A DNA stretch of 64,000 bases, taken from positions 310,001 through 374,000 of the forward strand of contig NZ_SNWG01000001.1 in the NCBI RefSeq assembly GCF_004362195.1, given 5' to 3'. Below the pieces are notes generated by a model that was given only the letters and a program-made list of their open reading frames with translations, was not told the origin of the DNA and made no database searches. Both the position numbers and the translations under genes were made by a program. Below, in pieces: positions 51,422 through 58,667 of the stretch; position 1 is the first letter of the stretch, and each line of letters begins with the position of its first letter. Source of the DNA: Microbacterium sp. BK668 (GTDB taxonomy: Bacteria; Actinomycetota; Actinomycetes; Actinomycetales; Microbacteriaceae).

Positions 51422-51450
51422 CGCGCCCATCTTGCGACTGGGGAGTTGCC

Positions 51451-54400
51451 ATGAGCACACCTACCCGAAGAACCCATCGCAGAAGAGACCTGGCGATCGC
51501 CGTCACGTGGGGACTGATCGCCGGATCCCTCTCGATCGCCTTCGCCCCGCCGGCGACCGCCGCGCCGCCCGGCGTCGCGCTCGTCTCACCGGCCGACGGG
51601 TCGACGGTGGGCGCGAGCGCCGATCTGCGGGTCACGGCCACGGACCCCGACGGCGACGCCGCCACGGTGTCCTTCGAGGGCCGGCGTCAGGGCGGGACCG
51701 TGCCGGGTCAGACCGACGCGGATCCCTTCTCGATCGTCGTCATCCCCGACACCCAGAACTACACGTACAACAATCGCCAGGCGACGATGAACCAGCAGTC
51801 GCAGTGGGTCGTCGACAACAGCGACCGGCTGGGCGTCGCGTTCACCGTGCACGTCGGCGACCTGGTGAGCGAGTACACCAACCCCACCCAGTGGGGCCTG
51901 ACCTCGGCGGCGCTCGGAATCCTGGATGCCGCCAACGAGCCGAACTCGGTGGTGCCGGGCAATCACGACTTCGACAACGCCACCGGCGCCATCGGGCCGT
52001 ACGACACCTACTTCCCGGTGTCGCGGTACGCGCAGGCGGGCTGGAACACCGCGACCACGAAGTACGGCGGATACCTCGGCCAGAACCAGTTCGGCCCCGA
52101 CCCGATCGACCGGAAGAACTTCGACAGCTACTCGCTGTTCTCCGCCGGCGGCAAGGACTTCCTGGTGCTGAACCTCGAATGGGAGGCGCCCGGGTACGCG
52201 CTGGACTGGGCGGACCGCGTGCTGCGCGCGCATCCGGATCGCACCGTCGTGATGGTCACCCACAGCTTCCTGACGGTGTCGGGGAGTCGGTGGACGGGAA
52301 CGCAGCGGCCGGGCGGCACCTCGCAGGCGGCGCTGTGGAGCGACTTCGTCGCGACGCACTGCCAGATCAGGATCGTCATCGCCGGTCACGAGCACAACGG
52401 CGATGAGGGCGAGGCCAATCGCACGGATCCGAACACGTGCGGTCAGCCGGTGCACCAGCTCATGACGGACTACCAGGACCGCGCCAACGGCGGAGACGGC
52501 TGGCTCCGGTACTACACGTTCGACCCCGGTGCCAACACGATGACCGCCACGACGTACTCGCCCAAGCTCGATCGCTACGAGACCGACGCGAACTCGTCCT
52601 TCGTGCTGCCGTTCGAGCTGACGGCACCCGAGCCGGCTCCGTTCGAGCCGATCGCGACGGTGCCGGTCGCCGGCGGCGTGGCGGGCACCACCTGGTCGGG
52701 GCTCGCCCCGGATGCGACCTACGAGTGGCGGGCCGTCGTGAAGGCCGGCGGCGACACGGTCACCTCGCCGGTCTTCACGATGCGCACCGCCCCGCCCGTC
52801 CCGCGTCTCACCGACACCTTCACGCGGACGACGACCTCCGGGTGGGGGACGGCCGACACCGGGCAGTCGTGGGTGCCGAGCTCGAGCGCCTCGTCGTTCA
52901 CGGTGGACGGCGCGAAGGGACGCATCCTCACCACGCCCGGTCAGGGCCGGACGGTCGACGCGACGCTGTTCCGGTCGACGGATCTGTCGGTCACGACCGA
53001 CGTGTCGACCTCGGTGGCGCCCGGCGGGTCCGGCGTCTACGTCTCGCTGGTCGGCCGCGACCTGGGTGCCAGCGACTACCGCTCGACCCTCCAGCTCTCG
53101 TCCACGGCCACCGTCGTGACGCTCAGGCGCGTGCTCAACGGCGCCGAGACGATCCTCGGAACTCAGCGCGTCGGCAACGGCGTCGCCGCCGGCACGCCGG
53201 TGAGAGTGCGCTTCGAGCTGAGCGGCACGGCGCCCACGACCCTTCGCACGAAGGTGTGGACCGGTGCGACCGAGCCGTCCGCGTGGTCGTTGACGACGAC
53301 GGATGCCTCGGCCGCTCTCCAGGCTTCGGGCGGCGTAGGCGCGTATGTGTACCTGTCGAGCTCGGCGGGGACCAGCGTGAGCACCCTCTTCGACGCGTAC
53401 TCGGCGGTGGGCGGGATCGGTGCCCCACCGCCGGCCAACCAGCCGCCGACCGCCGTCATCGGCACGCCGACCGTCAGCGGGCGGACCGTCACCGTCAGCG
53501 GAGCCGGCTCGACCGACCCCGACGGCACAATCGCCTCGTGGGCCTGGACCTTCGGCGACGGCACCACCGCGACCGGCGCGACCGCGACCCGCACCTACAC
53601 CGCCGACGGCACGTACACCGTCGGCCTCACCGTCACCGACGACAAGGGCGCGACCCACACCGCGACCCGCAGCGTCACCGTCGCTGCGCCGGCCAACCAG
53701 CCGCCCACCGCCGTCATCGGCACGCCGACCATCAGCGGGCGGACCGTCACCGTCAGCGGAGCCGGCTCGACCGACCCCGACGGCACGATCGCCTCGTGGG
53801 CCTGGACCTTCGGCGACGGCACCACCGCGGCCGGCGCGACCGCGACCCGCACCTACACCGCCGACGGCACGTACACCGTCGGCCTCACCGTCACCGACGA
53901 CAAGGGCGCGACCCACACCGCGACCCGCAGCGTCACCGTGACCGCCCCGCCACCCCCGCCGCCGCCCCCGAGCGCTCTCGTGGCGGACGACTTCGGGCGG
54001 ACCGTGGCGAACGGCTGGGGGACGGCCGACGTGGGCGGAGGGTGGACGCTCACGGGCACGGCATCCCGGTTCGCCGTCGCCGGCGGGGTCGGATCGATGA
54101 GCCTGACCACGGCGGGAACGTCCGCACAGGTCGAGGCCGCGACCGTGCGCAACCTGTCGTCCGAGGTGCGGCTGAACGTCTCGTGGGACAGGACCTCGAC
54201 CTCCGGAGCGCTGTACACGGTGATCTCGCCGCGCGCGGTGAGCTCGACGGCGGACTACCGGCTGAAGATCTACGTGAGCGGGACCGTGCCCTACCTCGAC
54301 CTCATCCGGCGCACCGGCGGGACGGAGACCCTGCTGAGCCGCACGGCCCTGAGCATCCGGATGACGACGCCGGGAGCCTGGTACAGCGTGGCTGTCCGCG

Positions 54401-54612
54401 CGGCTTCCTCGAACGGGACGACGACCCTGTCGGCGAAGCTCTGGCCGCAGGGAACGACCGAGCCGGCGACCTGGCAGGCGACCGCGACCGACACGACCGC
54501 GGCGCTGCAGTCGGCGGGCTCCCTGCTGCTGTGGACCTACATGTCGGGCAGCGCTACGGCACCCGTGAAGACCTCGTTCGACGATGTCCGGATGACCGCG
54601 GTGGGACCGTGA
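51451..54612 (+). CDS. Secreted metallophosphoesterase with PKD and shared beta-sandwich domains
   Basis: Exported protein of 1053 residues with signal peptide (WGLIAGSLSIAFAPPATAAP). The N-terminal half is a calcineurin-like metallophosphoesterase with all metal motifs: VIPDTQNYTY, VHVGDLVSEY, VVPGNHDFDN, VMVTHSFLTV and IVIAGHEHNGD. A fibronectin-like segment follows (to about residue 445), then one copy of the shared ~200-residue domain (about 450-655), two nearly identical PKD domains (about 660-830), a Pro-rich linker and a second copy of the shared domain to the C-terminus. ATG 51451 with GGGGAG upstream. It may act on phosphodiester-linked decorations of the surface polymer; that link is inference from neighbouring CDP-alcohol genes. 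Confidence 0.87.
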   Translation: MSTPTRRTHRRRDLAIAVTWGLIAGSLSIAFAPPATAAPPGVALVSPADGSTVGASADLRVTATDPDGDAATVSFEGRRQGGTVPGQTDADPFSIVVIPDTQNYTYNNRQATMNQQSQWVVDNSDRLGVAFTVHVGDLVSEYTNPTQWGLTSAALGILDAANEPNSVVPGNHDFDNATGAIGPYDTYFPVSRYAQAGWNTATTKYGGYLGQNQFGPDPIDRKNFDSYSLFSAGGKDFLVLNLEWEAPGYALDWADRVLRAHPDRTVVMVTHSFLTVSGSRWTGTQRPGGTSQAALWSDFVATHCQIRIVIAGHEHNGDEGEANRTDPNTCGQPVHQLMTDYQDRANGGDGWLRYYTFDPGANTMTATTYSPKLDRYETDANSSFVLPFELTAPEPAPFEPIATVPVAGGVAGTTWSGLAPDATYEWRAVVKAGGDTVTSPVFTMRTAPPVPRLTDTFTRTTTSGWGTADTGQSWVPSSSASSFTVDGAKGRILTTPGQGRTVDATLFRSTDLSVTTDVSTSVAPGGSGVYVSLVGRDLGASDYRSTLQLSSTATVVTLRRVLNGAETILGTQRVGNGVAAGTPVRVRFELSGTAPTTLRTKVWTGATEPSAWSLTTTDASAALQASGGVGAYVYLSSSAGTSVSTLFDAYSAVGGIGAPPPANQPPTAVIGTPTVSGRTVTVSGAGSTDPDGTIASWAWTFGDGTTATGATATRTYTADGTYTVGLTVTDDKGATHTATRSVTVAAPANQPPTAVIGTPTISGRTVTVSGAGSTDPDGTIASWAWTFGDGTTAAGATATRTYTADGTYTVGLTVTDDKGATHTATRSVTVTAPPPPPPPPSALVADDFGRTVANGWGTADVGGGWTLTGTASRFAVAGGVGSMSLTTAGTSAQVEAATVRNLSSEVRLNVSWDRTSTSGALYTVISPRAVSSTADYRLKIYVSGTVPYLDLIRRTGGTETLLSRTALSIRMTTPGAWYSVAVRAASSNGTTTLSAKLWPQGTTEPATWQATATDTTAALQSAGSLLLWTYMSGSATAPVKTSFDDVRMTAVGP
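53433..53948 (+). repeat. Tandem 258-base repeat encoding two PKD domains
   Basis: Bases 53433-53690 and 53691-53948 are the same 86-codon unit with only a handful of substitutions, many of them silent. This indicates a recent duplication or ongoing homogenisation of one PKD domain. Confidence 0.85.
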
Positions 54613-54650
54613 GCGGCGAAGACGCTCTGTCCCTGTCGGCGGATGAGGTG

Positions 54651-54708
54651 TAACGTGACCGCCACAGACGCGGCGCTTGGGACGCCGCGGGATTCGCTTG
54701 GGGGAATC
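54651..54708 (+). promoter_or_regulatory. Candidate promoter and double-hairpin leader of the cytidylyltransferase
   Basis: TAACGT (54651-54656) may be a -10. Two hairpins follow: CGCGGCG/CGCCGCG with loop CTTGGGA (54669-54689) and GATTC/GAATC with loop GCTTGGGG (54691-54708). The second loop contains the Shine-Dalgarno bases and ends at the ATG. Confidence 0.4.
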
Positions 54709-55182
54709 ATGACTGTGCGCATCGGCTATGCCGCCGGGGCGTTCGACCTGTTCCACGTCGGGCACCTCAACATCCTTCGGCATGCCAAGGAGAACTGCGA
54801 TTTCCTGATCGCGGGCGTCGTCAGCGACGAGATGCTCCGCCTCGTGAAGAAGGTCGAACCGGTCGTGCCGTGCACGGAGCGCGCCGAGATCGTGCGAAGC
54901 ATCTCGTACGTCGATCGCGTCCACGTCGAGACGGTGCCGGACAAGCTCGACACCTGGCGCGAGCTCCGGTTCACGCACTTCTTCAAGGGCGACGACTGGC
55001 GCGGCACCGAGAAGGGCGCGAGGCTCGAGCAGGAGTTCGCGCAGGTCGGGGTGGAGGTCGTGTACTTCCCCTACACCGTGCACACGTCGAGCACCGCGCT
55101 GCGCCGGGCGCTGGAGGTGATGACCGCGACCCACCAGCGGGACGACGATGCCGCGCCCGACCTCGTGGCGTCGTTCGGCTGA
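54709..55182 (+). CDS. Cytidylyltransferase (TagD / glycerol-3-phosphate cytidylyltransferase type)
   Basis: Cytoplasmic nucleotidyltransferase, 157 residues, expected to make a CDP-alcohol such as CDP-glycerol from CTP and the phospho-alcohol. The HxGH motif is in GAFDLFHVGHLNILRHAK, and the second signature TSSTALRRAL corresponds to the ISTT-type motif. KKVEPVVPCTERAEIVRS is the usual linker with the RTEG-like patch replaced by CTERAE. The size is close to that of TagD (about 130) with a short C-terminal tail. Preceded by a leader with two hairpins. Its product could feed the CDP-alcohol phosphotransferase at 41239. Confidence 0.85.
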   Translation: MTVRIGYAAGAFDLFHVGHLNILRHAKENCDFLIAGVVSDEMLRLVKKVEPVVPCTERAEIVRSISYVDRVHVETVPDKLDTWRELRFTHFFKGDDWRGTEKGARLEQEFAQVGVEVVYFPYTVHTSSTALRRALEVMTATHQRDDDAAPDLVASFG

Positions 55183-55210
55183 GGCTGTCGTCAGCCCCGG
55201 CGAGGAGATT

Positions 55211-55240
55211 CGGCCGGCCGTCAACGGAGCCGGCCGGCCG
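55211..55240. terminator. Hairpin between convergent cytidylyltransferase and GT2 genes
   Basis: Two copies of the self-complementary CGGCCGGCCG ten bases apart form a strong stem in the 87-base gap between the two stop codons. Confidence 0.55.
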
Positions 55241-55269
55241 ACTCCGCGGCTCGTCGAGCCCTGCCCTGA

Positions 55270-56472
55270 CTAGAGCTCGCCCGGCGACATCGCCTGCGCG
55301 TCGAGGTCTTCCACGAGCCGCCGCACCCGACTGGGCTGCGCGCCCGCCCGGCGGGGGGCGTACACGACGAGCGAGTGGAACATGAAGCGCACGAAGAAGG
55401 CCAGGATGAGGGTGATCGCCGCGGCGAAGACGGCGGAGATGTGCCAGGTCTGCACCATGAAGGCGAGCACGGGGATGCGGATGAGCGCCTCGGCGTTGTT
55501 GAACGCGAACGACTTCGCGAAGCGGGACCACACCCCCGACGCCGCCCCGGTCATGTCCTGGAAGACATAGCGCTCCTGCAGCAGGAAGTTGCCGACGATC
55601 GTCATCTCGGCCGCGATCACCGCCGCGGCGATGTAGTCCACCCCGGCGTGCGTCAGTGCCCACATGATGGCGAGGTTCGCGACCGCGCCGACGGCGCCGA
55701 TGAGTGCGAAGAGCGACATCTTGCCGAACCGGAGCAGCGTCAGCTGAGTGAGGAAGTGGATGCCTTGCCGCATCGACGCCTTGGACTCCCCCGCGTGCCG
55801 CCCCGCGAAGTCGAACGGAACCTCCGCCACGCGCAGGTTCTTCCGCGCAAGCATCTCGAGCAGGATCTTGAAGCCGCGGGGCTTGAGCGTGTCGAGCTCG
55901 ATCGCGTGCCGGTCGACGAGGAAGAACCCCGTCATGGGGTCGGTGACGTCCTTGAGCCGGATGGGGAACATCGCGCGCGTGAGCGCGGTGGACGCCTTCG
56001 ACACGGCGACCCGCGTGCGGTCGGAGAGACCGCCGGACGTCCCGCCGCCGGAGTACCTCGATGCCACGACGACGTCGGCATCGCCGCGGCGGTAGCGGTG
56101 GAAGAGGGCAGGGATCTCCTCCGGCGGATGCTGGAGATCCCCGTCCATCACGAGACACGCATCCGCCTCGGCGGCGAGGAGTCCCTCGAGCACGGCGCCG
56201 CCGAGACCTCCGGTGCGCTTCTCGCGGTGGATGAGGCGCACCGGAAGGGGGGCGGATGCCGCGACCCGCCGCACCTCGTCGGGTGTGGCATCCGTGCTGT
56301 CGTCGACGAAGATCAGCTCGGCGTCGATGCCCTCGGTCGCCGCGGCAACCCGATCGACGAGTTCCCCGACGTTCGGGGCCTCGTTGTAGGTGGGGACGAT
56401 GATCGAGAGTTGCACAGGCGACCATCGTCGCACGGGCGGGGAGAAGGCGACGAAGGGGTTGCCGAGACGCAT
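55270..56472 (-). CDS. GT2 glycosyltransferase fused to GtrA domain
   Basis: Membrane-bound polyprenyl-phosphate sugar synthase-like protein, 400 residues. The first 230 residues form a dolichol-phosphate-mannose-synthase-type GT2 domain (LSIIVPTYNEAPNVGELVDR, IFVDDSTDATPDEV, metal motif VMDGDLQHPPEE). The C-terminal part has four helices of the GtrA family (MSLFALIGAVGAVANLAIMW), which usually anchors or flips polyprenyl-linked sugars. Such fusions supply lipid-linked monosaccharides for extracytoplasmic side-chain addition. ATG 56472 with GGGGGA upstream. It is at the right edge of the polysaccharide locus. Confidence 0.9.
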   Translation of the reverse strand: MRLGNPFVAFSPPVRRWSPVQLSIIVPTYNEAPNVGELVDRVAAATEGIDAELIFVDDSTDATPDEVRRVAASAPLPVRLIHREKRTGGLGGAVLEGLLAAEADACLVMDGDLQHPPEEIPALFHRYRRGDADVVVASRYSGGGTSGGLSDRTRVAVSKASTALTRAMFPIRLKDVTDPMTGFFLVDRHAIELDTLKPRGFKILLEMLARKNLRVAEVPFDFAGRHAGESKASMRQGIHFLTQLTLLRFGKMSLFALIGAVGAVANLAIMWALTHAGVDYIAAAVIAAEMTIVGNFLLQERYVFQDMTGAASGVWSRFAKSFAFNNAEALIRIPVLAFMVQTWHISAVFAAAITLILAFFVRFMFHSLVVYAPRRAGAQPSRVRRLVEDLDAQAMSPGEL

Positions 56473-56525
56473 GGGAATCCCCCAGCATCGGCGATCGTCC
56501 AGGATGCATGAAGGAGGATGGAAGG

Positions 56526-56783
56526 ATGTCCTCCTCCTCGACCATCACGATGTTCGGCGCCGAATGGTGCGGCGACTGCCGCCGCACGAAGAGGCAGCTG
56601 GACGAGCTGGGCGTGCCGTACCGGTACGTCGATCTCATGACGGATCCGGACGCCGCGGATGTCGCGCGGGAGATCTCGGGGCGCACGAACATCCCGGTCG
56701 TCGTGTATCCCGATGCCAGCCATCACGTCGAGCCGTCCAACGCGGACGTCGAGTCGAAGCTGCGCGAGCTCGCGATCATCTGA
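56526..56783 (+). CDS. Glutaredoxin-like (mycoredoxin-type) protein
   Basis: Small thioredoxin-fold protein, 85 residues, cytoplasmic. The redox motif is GAEWCGDCRRTKRQLDELGV, and the cis-Pro is in RTNIPVVVYPDASH. Actinobacterial mycoredoxins use such CxxC proteins to reduce mycothiol mixed disulfides; the CGDC centre is a variant of the usual CGYC. The ATG at 56526 is supported by a full AAGGAGG eight bases upstream; the earlier ATG at 56508 overlaps that site and is less likely. Divergent from the GT2-GtrA gene. Confidence 0.85.
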   Translation: MSSSSTITMFGAEWCGDCRRTKRQLDELGVPYRYVDLMTDPDAADVAREISGRTNIPVVVYPDASHHVEPSNADVESKLRELAII

Positions 56784-56820
56784 GTGCCGTCGGGCCTGAC
56801 GCCGAGGCATCCAACGTGGT

Positions 56821-56826
56821 TACAGT
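56821..56826 (+). promoter_or_regulatory. -10 element, likely leaderless kynA transcript
   Basis: TACAGT ends seven bases before the GTG at 56833, so transcription would begin at or next to the start codon. No ribosome binding site precedes the GTG, consistent with a leaderless mRNA, which is common in actinobacteria. Confidence 0.5.
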
Positions 56827-56832
56827 GACTGG

Positions 56833-57687
56833 GTGACCGACGGCGTCGAAGGCAACACGAGGGCGATCGAGGGATCGGTCGTCACCGACTTCGCCGACCG
56901 GATGACCTACGGCGGCTACCTCGACCTCGCGACGCTCCTGTCGGCGCAGCGGCCGCTGAGCGACCCCGAGCACCACGACGAGCTGCTGTTCATCGTGCAG
57001 CACCAGACCACGGAGCTGTGGCTCAAGCTCGTGCTGCACGAGCTCGAAGCGGCGTGCCGCCTGCTGCGCGAGGATCAGCTCGCCCCGGCGCTCAAGTGCA
57101 TCGCGCGGGTCAAGCACATCCAGCGCACGCTGACCGAGCAGTGGTCGGTCCTGGCGACCCTCACGCCGGCCGAGTACGCGCAGTTCCGCGGAGTGCTCGG
57201 CAACGCGAGCGGCTTCCAGTCGGCGCAGTACCGGGCGGTCGAGTTCACCCTCGGCAACAAGCATCCCGGCATGCTGCGGGTCTTCGAATCCGATCCGCAG
57301 GCGTACGCGCTCGTGCACGCGGCGCTGCTCGCGCCGAGCCTGTACGACGAGTTCCTCGGGCTTCTGGCCCGCGACGGCTACCCCATCCCCGCCGCGGCGC
57401 TCGAGCGGGACGTGACGACGGCGTGGACCTTCGTCCCCGAGCTCGTGCCCGTCTTCGCCGGCATCTACGCCGACCCGCAGAGGCACTGGGCGGCGTACGA
57501 GACGTGCGAGGAGCTGGTCGATCTCGAGGACAACTTCCAGCTCTGGCGCTTCCGGCACCTCAAGACCGTCGAGCGCATCATCGGGCTGAAGACCGGCACG
57601 GGCGGTTCGAGCGGCGCCTCCTTCCTCCGGCGAGCGCTGGAGCTCACCTTCTTCCCCGAGCTGTTCGCCGTCCGGACGGAGATCTGA
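56833..57687 (+). CDS. kynA: Tryptophan 2,3-dioxygenase
   Basis: Haem enzyme that oxidises L-tryptophan to N-formylkynurenine, the first step of the kynurenine pathway. The 284-residue protein has the family signatures MTYGGYLDLATLLSAQ, DELLFIVQHQTTELWLKLVL, SGFQSAQYRAVEFTLGNK and CEELVDLEDNFQLWRFRHLK. Length matches bacterial enzymes. The GTG start appears leaderless. The stop overlaps the next start by one base (TGATG), and kynU follows, so the operon converts tryptophan towards anthranilate. Confidence 0.95.
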   Translation: MTDGVEGNTRAIEGSVVTDFADRMTYGGYLDLATLLSAQRPLSDPEHHDELLFIVQHQTTELWLKLVLHELEAACRLLREDQLAPALKCIARVKHIQRTLTEQWSVLATLTPAEYAQFRGVLGNASGFQSAQYRAVEFTLGNKHPGMLRVFESDPQAYALVHAALLAPSLYDEFLGLLARDGYPIPAAALERDVTTAWTFVPELVPVFAGIYADPQRHWAAYETCEELVDLEDNFQLWRFRHLKTVERIIGLKTGTGGSSGASFLRRALELTFFPELFAVRTEI

Positions 57688-58667
57688 TGACGCACGCCGA
57701 TCCCTTCGCGGTCCGCGAGCTGCTCGGGCCGGGCGCCGCACCCGGCCGTCGCGCCCTGACGGGCGAGCACGGCACGGTGCTGCCGCCCTTCACCGACCAC
57801 CACGTGCACCTGCACCTTCTCGACGAGCACCGGCTCGCGCCGCACGGGATCGCGGCTGCGGTCGATCTCGGCGGCGATCCCGTCGCGCTCGCCCGCCGGC
57901 CGAAGCAGGGCTTTCCGCTCCTGTCGTATGCGGGCGCCTTCCTGACCGCGCCGGGCGGCTATCCACTGGGGCGCCCGTGGGCCCCGGCGGCCATAGCCCG
58001 GGAGGTGACGGATGCCTCGACGGCACCCGGCGTGCCCGGTGGCGCCCGCACGCGGGTCGACGAGCAGGCCGGGTGCGGGGCATCCGTCATCAAGGTGGCG
58101 CTCAACGCAGCCGCCGGCCCCGTCCTCGACCGCGACACGCTCGATGCCGTCGTCTCGTGCGCGCACGAGCGCGGCCTGCCCGTGGTGGCGCACGTCGAGG
58201 GCGAGAGGATGACGCGACTCGCGCTGGACGCCGGGATCGACGTCCTCGCCCACACCCCCTTCAGCGAGCGCCTCGGGTTGCGGCTGATGGCCCGGGCCGC
58301 TGCCGCGCAGGTGTGGATCTCGACCCTCGAGATCCATGCCGGCGATCCCGATGCGGCCGCGAACGCCGAGGCGAACCTGTCGGCCTTCCGGGAGGCGGGC
58401 GGTCGCATCCTGTACGGCACGGACCTCGGCAACGGCGACCGGCCCGCCGGCGTCCAGCCGGGCGAGCTGGCGGCTCTCGACCGCGCCGGCGTGCGGGGCG
58501 CCGCGCTGATCGCCGCCCTGGCGGACCCGTGGCCGGGCACGGAGGCGACGCACGCGGTCGCGACGTTCGTGCCGGGGGAACCGCCGGCGACGCTCGACGA
58601 GATCCCGGCATGGCTCGCCGCGGCCACCGTCGTCCCCGAAGAGGAGGTGGTGCGCGATGAGCACTGA
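57687..58667 (+). CDS. Amidohydrolase family protein, candidate kynurenine formamidase
   Basis: Metal-dependent hydrolase of the amidohydrolase superfamily, 326 residues. The metal-binding HxH is in FTDHHVHLHLLDEHR, and a Lys in ASVIKVALNAAAGP is at the carbamate position. Further His are in VVAHVEGERM and LAHTPFSERL, and the final Asp is in LYGTDLGNGD. It sits between kynA and kynU with overlapping starts on both sides, exactly where the N-formylkynurenine hydrolysis step belongs, and no kynB-type cyclase/formamidase is present. A role as non-orthologous formamidase is therefore proposed; it could alternatively hydrolyse a cyclic derivative of the pathway. Confidence 0.8.
   Translation: MTHADPFAVRELLGPGAAPGRRALTGEHGTVLPPFTDHHVHLHLLDEHRLAPHGIAAAVDLGGDPVALARRPKQGFPLLSYAGAFLTAPGGYPLGRPWAPAAIAREVTDASTAPGVPGGARTRVDEQAGCGASVIKVALNAAAGPVLDRDTLDAVVSCAHERGLPVVAHVEGERMTRLALDAGIDVLAHTPFSERLGLRLMARAAAAQVWISTLEIHAGDPDAAANAEANLSAFREAGGRILYGTDLGNGDRPAGVQPGELAALDRAGVRGAALIAALADPWPGTEATHAVATFVPGEPPATLDEIPAWLAAATVVPEEEVVRDEH

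Noticed and set aside
53433..53948. Long direct repeat considered as a mobile-element duplication or attachment site
   Set aside because: The unit is exactly 86 codons and encodes a whole PKD domain, so domain duplication explains it.
51586..55224. Minus-strand open frame of about 1210 codons opposite the metallophosphoesterase
   Set aside because: No domain or signal; its repeated segments merely mirror the tandem PKD repeat on the other strand, and it also runs across the cytidylyltransferase gene.
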